From positions 7,669,501 to 7,733,500 of the forward strand of contig NZ_CP125098.1 of NCBI RefSeq assembly GCF_030020805.1: a stretch of 64,000 nt of DNA, in the 5' to 3' direction. A model generated the notes under the pieces. The model saw nothing but the letters and a program-made list of their open reading frames with translations, did not search any database and had not been told where the DNA came from. This document shows positions 24,973 to 33,666 of this stretch, in pieces. Position 1 is the first letter of the stretch. The number at the start of each line of letters is the position of its first letter. A program made the position numbers and the translations under genes. Source of the stretch: Paenibacillus sp. RC67. GTDB taxonomy: Bacteria > Bacillota > Bacilli > Paenibacillales > NBRC-103111.

Positions 24973-25776
24973 CTACATCGCGGAAGCTCTATCTTCGACG
25001 GCTTCAAATTGATGAGAATCATATCCGAACAAATAGGGGTGTGCATGAAAGCGTCCTATTTCGTTAATCCGTTTGGGAAGGGGTGGGTGTGTAGATAGAA
25101 GCTCGAACCACGCGACGAAAAAGCCCCGCTCCCTGGCACTCTGCTCCACATACTCGTTAAGATTGACACGAGTGAACAACTGCTTGCCTATAGCCAGCAC
25201 GGTCAGCGCCCGAACCGCTGCATTCGCATTGCCGGTATAGGCTGTTGCCATACGGTCGCATGTGTATTCGCAGGACCGCGAGTAGGCATTTCCAAGAAAA
25301 GGAATCCACATCGCCGGCCATATCAGCATGTGCTTGGTCATATGGTTTCTATGAATATGCGCAAGCTCATGAGCAATGACAAAGGTCAGCTCCTCATCGT
25401 TCCCCTGCTCAATCAATTCGAAAATATCGGAATATAAAATCACGAAATTTCGTCCCAAAAACTTTGTCGCGAAGGCATTCAAAATACCGCCGGATTGGAC
25501 GACAAATACATCTGGAATTTTGGTTATTCCCATCTGGCTGCACAATTGATGCACTCTTTCATGCACAAGGGGGAATTGCCGTTCCGAGAGCTTCACGCCG
25601 GAGCTGCGGATGCTCGCGATCATCAATCCATGCAATACGAGCGATATGACGAGGCCTAACAACAAATAAGGAATACCGATAAGGGAACATATCAAGCTGA
25701 TGTAGATCAACACACTGATGACAAGACATATGACGAATAAAGAAGTTTCATTCTCGTGTACTAAGCGGGGATTCAT
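24973..25776 (-). CDS. M48 family metallopeptidase (HtpX-like)
   Basis: A membrane-bound zinc protease of about 267 aa. The start ATG 25776 (MNPRLVHENE) is chosen because the longer frame runs into the preceding gene. Two N-terminal helices (about 10-55) are followed by the cytoplasmic protease domain with VIAHELAHIHRNHMTK, giving the HExxH zinc site, and the downstream third-ligand Glu in SRSCEYTCDRMA. The C-terminal segment ends STHPPLPKRINEIGRF, standard for M48. It likely degrades misfolded membrane proteins in stress. It follows the DUF72 gene by 22 bp, so the two are probably co-transcribed. Confidence 0.87.
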   Translation of the reverse strand: MNPRLVHENETSLFVICLVISVLIYISLICSLIGIPYLLLGLVISLVLHGLMIASIRSSGVKLSERQFPLVHERVHQLCSQMGITKIPDVFVVQSGGILNAFATKFLGRNFVILYSDIFELIEQGNDEELTFVIAHELAHIHRNHMTKHMLIWPAMWIPFLGNAYSRSCEYTCDRMATAYTGNANAAVRALTVLAIGKQLFTRVNLNEYVEQSARERGFFVAWFELLSTHPPLPKRINEIGRFHAHPYLFGYDSHQFEAVEDRASAM

Positions 25777-25798
25777 AACTTTCCAACACTCTCCCTGT

Positions 25799-26650
25799 TC
25801 AAAATAAATCCAGCTGCTTAGGAGCATTCTCCTTCGGCTGCATCCCGAGCAGCTCCATCAATTGTTTGGCATTGCCTGCTGCATCGCCGCCGGAATTGTT
25901 ATTAAAAATCACGCAAATCTCATCCGTCTTTACCTGCAGTTCTTCGAGCTGATGCTTCCATTCTATGAGCTCCTCACGGGAATAACGGTATAAATAGCGA
26001 GCCTCCCGCCAATCGGAGGCTCCTCCCTGATTCCACCCATCCTTGTTGCGTCCATGAAATCTGACCATGGTCATGGAACGAACTGTAGGATGCAGAACCG
26101 TAGGGACAGACCCTGCTCCCGCTTGCGGCTCGTCGCAGATGCTATGCATCCAGCCTTCCGTTTCCATAAAGGACAGCGTCTTGTCCTTCATCTCAGGAGT
26201 AAACCAGCTTTGGTGGCGGAACTCCAATGCAACCGGGATTTCCCCCATCCGCTGTTTGGTTTCGCGCAGCTTCTGAACATTGGCCCGCGTACAGTCAAAC
26301 CAAGGCGGATATTGGAACAAGACCGTCTTCAGCTTGCCAGCAGCCTGGACGGGACGAATCGATGCTACAAAAGCCTGGAACATCGCGGCTTCGTCGCTGA
26401 ATGGGCTTTTCCCCCGCAAATGTCCGGTCATGCCTTGATACGCTTTAATAATGAAGCCGAATTCCTCCGGCGTTTCATTAGCCCATCTCTCATAGGTTGT
26501 CTCCGCCTGAACAGCATAGAAAGAGCTATCCACCTCCACAATGGGAAAATGGCGGCTGTACACCTTCAATTTATCTCGGCTCGTGGTTCCCTCCCCATAC
26601 AGGTCGTCGTGGTCCCCCCAACCGGCAAGTCCAATTTGTATCATAGGCAT
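25799..26650 (-). CDS. DUF72 domain protein
   Basis: A 283-aa TIM-barrel-like protein of the DUF72/YecE family: IQIGLAGWGDHDDLY at the N-terminus, FPIVEVDSSFYAVQAETTYERW, PEEFGFIIKAYQGMTGH, LFQYPPWFDC, VALEFRHQSWF and VRFHGRNKDGW, all in the usual order. The biochemical role of this widespread family is not established. Operon with the M48 protease gene. The C-terminal 50 residues after the barrel (FNNNSGGDAAGNAKQLMELLG) are also family-typical. Confidence 0.88.
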   Translation of the reverse strand: MPMIQIGLAGWGDHDDLYGEGTTSRDKLKVYSRHFPIVEVDSSFYAVQAETTYERWANETPEEFGFIIKAYQGMTGHLRGKSPFSDEAAMFQAFVASIRPVQAAGKLKTVLFQYPPWFDCTRANVQKLRETKQRMGEIPVALEFRHQSWFTPEMKDKTLSFMETEGWMHSICDEPQAGAGSVPTVLHPTVRSMTMVRFHGRNKDGWNQGGASDWREARYLYRYSREELIEWKHQLEELQVKTDEICVIFNNNSGGDAAGNAKQLMELLGMQPKENAPKQLDLF

Positions 26651-26700
26651 CTCACCCCATTGCCGTTCCTATTGTATACTGGAATCCATTTCCTTTTCAA

Positions 26701-28161
26701 TTATAAAATTGGAGAAATCAACCTTGCCATCGACTCAGCAGCACGGGTCAGCACCGACCGTTTGTTGTAATTTTCCCATGTAAGCAGCTGGCAGTAACGA
26801 ATATCCTGCTCGAAAATATGCTCAAGACGGGAAGCTACATTAGGATCGAATAAAAACGCGTTGATCTCAAAATTGAGCTCCAGACTGCGGCGGTCCATAT
26901 TAGCCGTTCCTACCGATGCCGCCTGTCCGTCGATAACCATCGTCTTTGCATGCAAAAATCCTTTTTCATACAAATAACAGCTTGCCCCCGCACGCAGCAG
27001 CTCTACCAGATAAGCATAAGAAGCCAAATGAACGAGGCGATGGTCGCCTTTGAGCGGAATCATGATTCGAACGTCGATTCCAGATAACGTCGCTATTTTT
27101 AACGCGCTCAGCACACTATCGTCCGGAATGAAATACGGCGTCTGAATATAAATTCTCTTCTGGGCTTCAAATATAAACTTGATAAAGCCGTTCTTGATCC
27201 GCTGCGTCTCTGAGCTCGGGCCGCTGGTGATGATTTGTACAGCCGTTTGGGCCGTATCACGCATAGCTGGGAAGAAAGACGGCTCCGAAATGGAGGCTTC
27301 GTTGGAAGCAACTCCCCAATCAAGCAAAAATTGAACCTGTAGCCTGTGAACGGCATCCCCCTGAATCATCAAATGAGTATCACGCCAATATCCGATGTGC
27401 CGATCCATCCCCAAATATTCATTTCCAATATTAAATCCGCCTATAAACCCGGTTCGGCCATCGATAACAACGATTTTGCGGTGGTTACGGTAGTTGAGGC
27501 GGAAATTCAGGTAAGGAATCTTGGAAGGAAAAAACGGAAGTGCTTGTCCGCCCGCAGCAATCAAAGGTTGAAACATTTTCTTCTTAACACCCAATGAACC
27601 AATATGGTCATACAGCAGACGTACCTTTACCCCCTCCTCCGCCTTTCGCGTCAGAGCCTCAATTAGCCTTATTCCGGTCTCGTCATTTCCGATCTTGTAG
27701 TAAAGCAGATGAATGTGGCGCTCGGCACGGCTAATTTCATCAAGCAGCGCTTCGAATTTCTCCACACCATCGGTAAACAGCTTGACTTCATTGTTCTGTG
27801 TCAGAGGAGAATACCCGCTAATGAGATTCATGTAAATCAACCGCTGATAGTCCCTGACCGAAGGATCGTGAAATGGAAATGTATTATTATGCAAGCTTTG
27901 AGCCTGCCCCTTCATTTCCTCCCGGACCCTTCTCTCCAGCCGCGGACGGTTGCGATATACCTTTTGTCTGGCTAAATTTTGGCCGAGAAAAATATATAAA
28001 ATAAATCCGACTATCGGCAGCAGCAGTAACACCATGAGCCACGCCCAAGTAACCCCGACATTGCGCCTTTCCAAAAAAATAATGGCAGCGGCAAATAACA
28101 AATTGATGACGGGAATCCAATCGTTCATTGTCTTCCAAATATTTATAGTCCAAAAATGCAT
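26701..28161 (-). CDS. cls: Cardiolipin synthase
   Basis: Membrane enzyme that joins two phosphatidylglycerol molecules to cardiolipin and glycerol. About 486 aa from ATG 28161, which follows GAGGGA; a frame start at 28197 is possible. Two N-terminal helices (about 10-65) are followed by two phospholipase-D domains with HRKIVVIDGRTGFIGG and HAKTMVIDGQAASVGTAN, so both HKD motifs are complete. The spacing and length match ClsA-type enzymes of Bacilli. Monocistronic on the minus strand; no terminator was seen in the 50 bp after it. Confidence 0.92.
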   Translation of the reverse strand: MHFWTINIWKTMNDWIPVINLLFAAAIIFLERRNVGVTWAWLMVLLLLPIVGFILYIFLGQNLARQKVYRNRPRLERRVREEMKGQAQSLHNNTFPFHDPSVRDYQRLIYMNLISGYSPLTQNNEVKLFTDGVEKFEALLDEISRAERHIHLLYYKIGNDETGIRLIEALTRKAEEGVKVRLLYDHIGSLGVKKKMFQPLIAAGGQALPFFPSKIPYLNFRLNYRNHRKIVVIDGRTGFIGGFNIGNEYLGMDRHIGYWRDTHLMIQGDAVHRLQVQFLLDWGVASNEASISEPSFFPAMRDTAQTAVQIITSGPSSETQRIKNGFIKFIFEAQKRIYIQTPYFIPDDSVLSALKIATLSGIDVRIMIPLKGDHRLVHLASYAYLVELLRAGASCYLYEKGFLHAKTMVIDGQAASVGTANMDRRSLELNFEINAFLFDPNVASRLEHIFEQDIRYCQLLTWENYNKRSVLTRAAESMARLISPIL

Positions 28162-28384
28162 GATTCCCTCACCCCAGGATACAATCCCATCCAACATTTA
28201 CTATTACCATACACCATCAGTGTAAATATGCAAATCGTTCACATAAAACTAGCTGGACATCCCTTGCAAAATGGCCTTACAGCTCTCCTAGCCTTTCGGT
28301 CATGTTTAGAATCTAGCAAAAACGGCAAATCTAGTACTAGCAATCGATTCTATTGTTTTTACTACCCAAAGGAGGAAACAAATC

Positions 28385-29083
28385 ATGTTCCGTAAATGCT
28401 TGAGCATTCTTCTGCTTCTCCCTGTGATGTTGCTGCCAAATCTGGCCTTAACCGCCAATGTATATGCCTATCATGTCTTGGACGATTCTTCCGACTTGCT
28501 GGAGGCCTACTCCGTCCCATACTTCTATGCTTTAGCGTATGAGCCTCAAGACGAGCCCGCAGCTAAGGAGGCAGCCGCTCCTGAGCCTCTTCTCTATCAA
28601 GTAAACTCAGGCGATACCTTGTACAAGATTGCCAGTGTGTTCGGTACTACCGTGGCATCCTTAATGGCTGAAAATAATATTACAGACCCTCGACTGCTCT
28701 CCATTGGCCAAAAGCTGCAAATCCCGTCAACCGAGTCGGTTCTTCCGCTGCCCAACGGTCAGCAAAAAGTCATTAAGCAAGTATTGAGCTCTACGTTGAC
28801 TGCGTATACAGCAGGCAAGGAATCTACAGGCAAGGGACCTTCCAGTGCCGCCTACGGGATCACTTACAGTGGAAGCAAAGCCGAAGAAGGCCGGACTATT
28901 GCCGTGGACCCTACTGTCATTCCTATCGGCTCCATGGTCTTCATTGATGGCATCGGTATCCGTACTGCTGAAGATACCGGCTCCGCTGTAAGGGGGGCTA
29001 GAATCGATGTGTTCATGGATGATCTCAATCAAGCCGTCAACTTTGGCGTGAAAAAAAATGTGAAGGTTTACGTATTGTCTTAG
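28385..29083 (+). CDS. LysM and 3D domain cell-wall protein
   Basis: A 232-aa secreted protein with signal peptide (about 1-28), one LysM peptidoglycan-binding domain (YQVNSGDTLYKIASVFG, about 74-117) and a C-terminal 3D domain (TAYTAGKESTGK; IAVDPTVIPIGSMVFIDG; AEDTGSAVRGARIDVFMDD), whose three Asp residues form the catalytic cluster shared with MltA-like lytic enzymes. It resembles B. subtilis YocH/YuiC-type wall proteins, thought to cleave glycan strands. AAAGGAGG precedes the ATG. I saw no convincing riboswitch or WalR pair in the 187-bp upstream gap. Confidence 0.88.
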   Translation: MFRKCLSILLLLPVMLLPNLALTANVYAYHVLDDSSDLLEAYSVPYFYALAYEPQDEPAAKEAAAPEPLLYQVNSGDTLYKIASVFGTTVASLMAENNITDPRLLSIGQKLQIPSTESVLPLPNGQQKVIKQVLSSTLTAYTAGKESTGKGPSSAAYGITYSGSKAEEGRTIAVDPTVIPIGSMVFIDGIGIRTAEDTGSAVRGARIDVFMDDLNQAVNFGVKKNVKVYVLS

Positions 29084-29197
29084 AGCCGCTCACAGGCTAG
29101 TAATCTATTTCAAAACCTGTACTCCTGCTCGATGCAAGCTGTACTCGTACGGAATATACTGCATGGAAAACTCAACGTTCAAGGAGCGTGAGCAGGC

Positions 29198-29764
29198 ATG
29201 AGTATACATTCGCTGCGGGGAGCGCTGCCTCCAAGGCTGGATAGCAAGGTAACAATCGGAGAATTTACTTATGGCTACCCGGAAGTCAGGTCATGGGGAG
29301 AAAGCAGCATTCTGACCATTGGCAAATTTTGTTCCATCGCCGATAGAGTAACCATCTTCCTCGGGGGAGAGCATCGTCCCGACTGGGTTACTACTTATCC
29401 GTTCAACTCCCTTATGCCGGAATTCGCGCACATCCAGGGTCATCCCAAAACAAAAGGGAATGTGATGATCGGCCATGATGTATGGATCGCATCAGGCGCT
29501 ACCATTCTCTCAGGTGTCCATGTCGGAGATGGAGCCGTTATTGGAGCCGGCGCAATGGTATCCAGGCATGTTCCCCCTTATGCTATCGTCGCCGGTAATC
29601 CCGCCAAAATCATCAAGTTCCGTTTCGATGAACCTACCATCCAACGATTGCTCCAAATTCAATGGTGGAATTGGCCGCTGGACCGTATTGAAAGAGCCAT
29701 CCCCTATCTGCTTTCCAATGATATTAGCCTGTTTCTTGCGTATTGTGATGCGCAAATTATTTGA
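29198..29764 (+). CDS. CatB-related O-acetyltransferase
   Basis: A 188-aa left-handed beta-helix acetyltransferase. The hexapeptide repeats run from about 18 to 150 (VMIGHDVWIASGATILSGVHVGDGAVIGAGAMV), with the catalytic-type His in GEHRPDW and HD, and the typical ending VAGNPAKIIKFRF followed by RLLQIQWWNWP. Xenobiotic (CatB/Vat-like) and sugar O-acetyltransferases share this pattern; a resistance role cannot be inferred from sequence alone. GGAGCG precedes the ATG. It converges with a GT61 gene, and a link to surface glycans is only suggestive. Confidence 0.87.
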   Translation: MSIHSLRGALPPRLDSKVTIGEFTYGYPEVRSWGESSILTIGKFCSIADRVTIFLGGEHRPDWVTTYPFNSLMPEFAHIQGHPKTKGNVMIGHDVWIASGATILSGVHVGDGAVIGAGAMVSRHVPPYAIVAGNPAKIIKFRFDEPTIQRLLQIQWWNWPLDRIERAIPYLLSNDISLFLAYCDAQII

Positions 29765-29795
29765 CCAGTGGGTATTGCATAGCAAGGACGCAATA

Positions 29796-29845
29796 CGAAA
29801 AATCCCTCCACTTAGGCCCTTTTCGCCTTTTGGAGGGATTTTCAG
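29796..29845. terminator. Bidirectional terminator
   Basis: AAAAATCCCTCCA (29798-29810) pairs with TGGAGGGATTTT (29831-29842). It serves both the acetyltransferase (plus) and the GT61 gene (minus). Confidence 0.87.
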
Positions 29846-29853
29846 ATAGGCCG

Positions 29854-30945
29854 TTATAGACCCGCAAGCTGCAGCGTCTTTTCCAACCTCGCTAAGTCAA
29901 CCACAATATTGTCCGATCCTACCGCCTGCTTCGGGGGCTGCTCTACGTCACAAATCAACTCATAGTAGTCGATCTCCCCATGGCTGCACAGCTTCCAGAA
30001 GTACGTATCCACCACGGTGATCGGCGATAGCTCGATCAGCTTGGTTCCGGGCTCACTGAAGACGATATTCGCGCTTCCGCTCCCGAACGGAGCTACGATA
30101 ACCTGGGCGGAGGAGAAGATGGCGATTTTCTCTTGCGTGGATAGCGGAGTCAGAACAATGACGTGGAAGCCTCTCTTTTTCAACAGCTCGATCACTTGAT
30201 CCTCATTGACAACGTATCTTTTGGCTGCGTCCTTGCGGGTAATGTAAATGCGGTCGTATCCTTTTACTTTTTGCATAGGATGGTCTTCCTTGAGCCTTGT
30301 GCGTATATAATCATAAGCCCATTTCGGGCACTTGCCCAACATCACCGGTACGGAGGGAGCGAGCAGTTGCTTGGCTATCAAATGATAGTCATCACTGTCC
30401 ACTTCAATCAATTTGTCCATAGGAATCCCCAGCAAGCTTAACGATTCGTATTGATAGGGATGAAACAGCTTTCCTATCAAATATTTGTCTATGGGGATCC
30501 CACACTGCTCCAACAGGTGAAAACGCGGTAAAATATCAAAAAACCAGTGACCGTATATATTTTGTGTATAAATGTTTTCTTCAAAAAGATTCCAGCCCCA
30601 TACGACGGTAGCAATCGTCTCCTCGCTGTACTCAAAAGGCGGAAGCTCCGTAAATGGATATTCATAGGCAAACTCAAGATCATACAGCCGTTTATGGTTA
30701 GGAGTCACCACATAACAGTTCCCGGTTACGACGCGTCCATATGGAATAATGGCTACAAAGGCCTCATCAATCTTACATTCGAGGGGCCAGCGCGCAGACT
30801 CCAACCCTTTGGGCGTAGGAAGCAGAGACGTCTCCGCTGGATAAACAACCTTATATAAATCATTTAACTCATACAATTCTGAAGTAGCTGCTTCCATTGC
30901 CCAATCGACGGTTTTCAAGTAATATTGCTCGGGAATTTTGTACAT
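29854..30945 (-). CDS. Glycosyltransferase family 61 (DUF563) protein
   Basis: A protein of about 363 aa from ATG 30945 (MYKIPEQYYLK). The C-terminal half has the DUF563/GT61 pattern: NIYGHWFFDILPRFHLLEQ, DRIYITRKDAAKRYVVNE, LSTQEKIAIFSSAQVIVAPFGSGSANIVF and LIELSP. GT61 enzymes transfer pentoses or N-acetylglucosamine to glycans; the bacterial substrate is unknown. No signal peptide or membrane helix. A larger capsule or wall-glycan cluster is not present here. Confidence 0.82.
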   Translation of the reverse strand: MYKIPEQYYLKTVDWAMEAATSELYELNDLYKVVYPAETSLLPTPKGLESARWPLECKIDEAFVAIIPYGRVVTGNCYVVTPNHKRLYDLEFAYEYPFTELPPFEYSEETIATVVWGWNLFEENIYTQNIYGHWFFDILPRFHLLEQCGIPIDKYLIGKLFHPYQYESLSLLGIPMDKLIEVDSDDYHLIAKQLLAPSVPVMLGKCPKWAYDYIRTRLKEDHPMQKVKGYDRIYITRKDAAKRYVVNEDQVIELLKKRGFHVIVLTPLSTQEKIAIFSSAQVIVAPFGSGSANIVFSEPGTKLIELSPITVVDTYFWKLCSHGEIDYYELICDVEQPPKQAVGSDNIVVDLARLEKTLQLAGL

Positions 30946-31202
30946 AAGCCCCACTTCCTTTACAAGCCTTCTTGTTCTATGAATACACGACCGTTTAGAC
31001 AATACACCTCAATGTGATTACAATAGTTTATGTCAAGCCACGTAACGAAGAAAGGGCAGATGAGCCACTAGGGAAAGCCTGTTTTTCTCCAAACTTGCCA
31101 AACTCCCAAAAAAATCATAGTTTTAGAGGCAGACCATTATATTTCAACGCAATTTTGTGTATTATATTAAGATAAACTATTACGTAAGAAAGGTTGATTC
31201 TG

Positions 31203-32855
31203 TTGGAGAACCCGTCTGCATCATCTAATTTTATTAAAAACATCGTTACGGAAGACTTGAAATCCGGCAAAGTCGACTACATTTTAACCCGTTTCCCCCC
31301 TGAACCGAATGGTTATTTGCACATTGGACATGCCAAGTCCATCGCTCTTAATTTTGAGCTCGCCGACGAGTTCAAAGGCAAGACCAACCTTCGTTTTGAC
31401 GACACGAATCCGGTTAAAGAAGATACCGAATACGTCGAGGCCATCAAAGAGGACGTTGCTTGGCTCGGTTTTGAGTGGGACAACTTGTTCTTTGCATCGG
31501 ATTACTTCGAAGAAATGTACAGCCGCGCGGTGCTGTTGATTAAGAAAGGGCTGGCGTTCGTAGATGACCAATCTGCGGATGAAATCCGTATTACTCGCGG
31601 CACCTTGACTCAGCCGGGACAAGATAGCCCCCATCGCGGCAGAACCGTCGAGGAAAATCTCGATTTGTTCGAACGTATGCGTAACAAAGAATTCAAGGAT
31701 GGCGAAAAGGTGCTGCGCGCCAAAATCGATATGAGCTCGCCGAACATTAATTTGCGCGATCCGGTCATTTATCGTATTGCCCATGCCACTCACCATAAAA
31801 CGGGTGACAAATGGTGCATCTACCCGATGTACGCCTTCGCCCACCCGCTTGAGGATGCCATTGAAGGAATCACTCATTCGATCTGTACGCTGGAGTTCGA
31901 GGATCAGCGCCCATTCTATGACTGGGTTGTATCCGAGTGTGAGATGGAGCACCAGCCGAAGCAGTATGAGTTTGCAAGACTGAACATTACGAACACCGTC
32001 ATGAGCAAGCGCTTCTTGAAGAAGCTTGTGGATGAGCATATCGTTGACGGATGGGATGATCCGCGGATGCCGACGATCAGCGGCCTGCGCCGCAAAGGCT
32101 TTACGCCGGAATCGATCCGCAGCTTCGTTCGTGAAACCGGCGTAGCTAAAAGCTACAGTGTAGCCGATGAGCGGATGCTGGAGCATTTTATCCGCGAAGA
32201 CTTGAAGCTGAAGGCTCCTCGTACGATGGCTGTGCTGCGTCCGCTGAAGGTCGTAATTACGAACTATCCTGAGGGACAAGTCGAGATGCTGGATGCAGAG
32301 ATCAATCCGGAAAATCCGGAGATGGGCACACGCCAAATTCCGTTCTCCCGTGAAATTTATATTGAGCAGGACGACTTTATGGAGAACCCGCCGAATAAAT
32401 ATTTCCGCTTGTTCCCTGGCAACGAAGTGCGTCTGAAGAACGCTTATTTCATCAAATGCAATGACTTCGTGAAGGATGCGGACGGCAATGTGGTCGAGAT
32501 CCATTGTACGTACGACCAAGAAACGAAAAGCGGAAGCGGCTTTACCGGCCGTAAAGTGAAAGGAACGATTCATTGGGTCGATGCAACTCACGCGCTTCCT
32601 GCTGAATTTCACTTGTTTGAGCCGTTAATCCTCGATGAGGAAAAAGGCGACAGCGACAATTTCATGGAGCATATCAATCCGAATTCGCTTGAGATTGTTC
32701 AAGGCTTTGTAGAGCCAAACATGAAAGATGCAAAGCCTCAGGATAAGTTCCAAATTTTCCGTCACGGCTACTTTAATATTGATCCTAAGCTGACCCAAGA
32801 CGACAAGCTCGTCTATAACCGGATCGTATCCCTCAAAAGCTCCTTCGAGCTTTAA
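31203..32855 (+). CDS. glnS: Glutaminyl-tRNA synthetase
   Basis: Class I aminoacyl-tRNA synthetase that charges tRNA-Gln directly with glutamine. About 550 aa. I choose TTG 31203 (MENPSASSN), nine bases after AGAAAGG. The catalytic domain has [15 protein letters not shown] (HIGH motif near 40), LRFDDTNP and the KMSKS-like [10 protein letters not shown] near 266; the C-terminal anticodon-binding beta barrels are complete and no YqeY domain is fused. Most Bacillota instead make Gln-tRNA by Glu-tRNA amidation with GatCAB, so the gene marks a lineage with GlnRS. No T-box was found in the 200-bp leader. Confidence 0.95.
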   Translation: MENPSASSNFIKNIVTEDLKSGKVDYILTRFPPEPNGYLHIGHAKSIALNFELADEFKGKTNLRFDDTNPVKEDTEYVEAIKEDVAWLGFEWDNLFFASDYFEEMYSRAVLLIKKGLAFVDDQSADEIRITRGTLTQPGQDSPHRGRTVEENLDLFERMRNKEFKDGEKVLRAKIDMSSPNINLRDPVIYRIAHATHHKTGDKWCIYPMYAFAHPLEDAIEGITHSICTLEFEDQRPFYDWVVSECEMEHQPKQYEFARLNITNTVMSKRFLKKLVDEHIVDGWDDPRMPTISGLRRKGFTPESIRSFVRETGVAKSYSVADERMLEHFIREDLKLKAPRTMAVLRPLKVVITNYPEGQVEMLDAEINPENPEMGTRQIPFSREIYIEQDDFMENPPNKYFRLFPGNEVRLKNAYFIKCNDFVKDADGNVVEIHCTYDQETKSGSGFTGRKVKGTIHWVDATHALPAEFHLFEPLILDEEKGDSDNFMEHINPNSLEIVQGFVEPNMKDAKPQDKFQIFRHGYFNIDPKLTQDDKLVYNRIVSLKSSFEL

Positions 32856-32890
32856 TACGACTACGGCTATCGCGGCAATTGATAACAAGA

Positions 32891-32929
32891 GGCAGTCCCT
32901 TCGCTTATGCGCATGGGGCTGCTTTTTTG
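32891..32929 (+). terminator. Terminator of glnS
   Basis: GCAGTCCC (32892-32899) and GGGGCTGC (32915-32922) followed by T6. Confidence 0.75.
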
Positions 32930-32979
32930 TTTTCAGGAGACTTTCAGTCATTGTTCAGTCCCATTTCATAAAGGCGACT

Positions 32980-33002
32980 TATACTTGCTAACAGGTTAGC
33001 AA
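32980..33002 (+). promoter_or_regulatory. -10 box overlapped by a perfect palindrome (candidate operator)
   Basis: TATACT (32980-32985) is followed without gap by TTGCTAAC-AG-GTTAGCAA (32985-33002), an inverted repeat with eight-base perfect arms. The form is typical of MarR-family sites and would block the promoter of the PepSY-TM gene. The -35 is weak. Confidence 0.55.
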
Positions 33003-33031
33003 ATTAAATAAAAAGAAAAGGTGAGTCTCTT

Positions 33032-33517
33032 ATGAGGCGTACGCGCCAACTTCATTTATGGATTGGATTGATTTGTTCTATTTTTATTTTGATTGAATCG
33101 GTTACCGGATTACTATTATCCGAACGGTGGCTGCTTGGATCGGGTAGTACGGACATGAGGCCTCCACAAGCCATTACACAATCGGCATCTGCGGCCGGAC
33201 AAGACACGGGACAATCCGATCAAACAGCTAACAATACAGGACGGACATTCACAGCCCGTAACGGTGAATCTGCTTCAGATGGAGCCTCAGCTAATAACAG
33301 ACAAGCTTTTAAAGACGGAGACAGAGGTGAAGGAAGCGGTGCTACGGGGATTATCAAAGGCCTCCATGAGGGAAGAATCGGTCAAACCAATGTGAAATGG
33401 CTTGCCGACTTGACGGCCGTAGGAATGATCGTCCTTACTTCGACCGGTATCATTCTGTCTATCAAATCGCTAAGGGCACAAAGTATCCGCAGAAAAAAAC
33501 GGCATGTTGAAGCTTAA
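33032..33517 (+). CDS. PepSY-associated TM helix protein, short form
   Basis: A 161-aa membrane protein. The N-terminal helix LHLWIGLICSIFILIESVTGLLL and the C-terminal LHEGRIGQTNVKWLADLTA followed by a helix ending TGIILSIKSL match PepSY_TM signatures. Between them lies a polar, low-complexity Ser/Gly/Asn-rich loop (about 40-105) facing outside, where full-size PepSY_TM proteins carry PepSY domains. Short two-helix forms occur in Bacilli. Larger relatives are linked to iron or redox systems, but function here is unknown. A palindromic operator sits over its promoter. Confidence 0.75.
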   Translation: MRRTRQLHLWIGLICSIFILIESVTGLLLSERWLLGSGSTDMRPPQAITQSASAAGQDTGQSDQTANNTGRTFTARNGESASDGASANNRQAFKDGDRGEGSGATGIIKGLHEGRIGQTNVKWLADLTAVGMIVLTSTGIILSIKSLRAQSIRRKKRHVEA

Positions 33518-33526
33518 ACTTGTTGG

Positions 33527-33559
33527 CAACCACGCTGTTTGGCGTGGTTGTTTTGTTTT
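33527..33559 (+). terminator. Terminator
   Basis: CAACCACGC-TGTTTG-GCGTGGTTG followed by TTTTGTTTT, just after the PepSY-TM gene. Confidence 0.85.
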
Positions 33560-33583
33560 GACCCCTTCCTTATTTACCATAAA

Positions 33584-33622
33584 TTAACACGTAATTGTTA
33601 GTCCATTAACATTCGGTTGATA
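33584..33622 (+). promoter_or_regulatory. Pho-box-like array
   Basis: Four hexamers start exactly 11 bp apart: TTAACA (33584), TTGTTA (33595), TTAACA (33606) and TTGATA (33617). PhoP of B. subtilis binds TT(A/T/C)ACA-like direct repeats with about 5-bp spacers. The array sits about 45-80 bp before the 5'-nucleotidase gene, which fits phosphate-starvation control. Confidence 0.6.
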
Positions 33623-33666
33623 CAATGCGATGGACAAATTAATTAGGTAATCCAAGGAGGGCAAGT

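Noticed and set aside
28198-28384. Possible c-di-AMP riboswitch or WalR site before the LysM-3D gene
   Set aside because: No conserved ydaO-type motifs and only one half of a TGTWAH-like site could be found.
31003-31202. Possible T-box before glnS
   Set aside because: No T-box sequence (TGGNACC-type), specifier loop or antiterminator pair was seen.
31284-32612. Long open frame (442 codons) antisense to glnS
   Set aside because: It mirrors the codon pattern of glnS, has no ribosome site and no recognisable domain; it is a shadow of a well-conserved gene.
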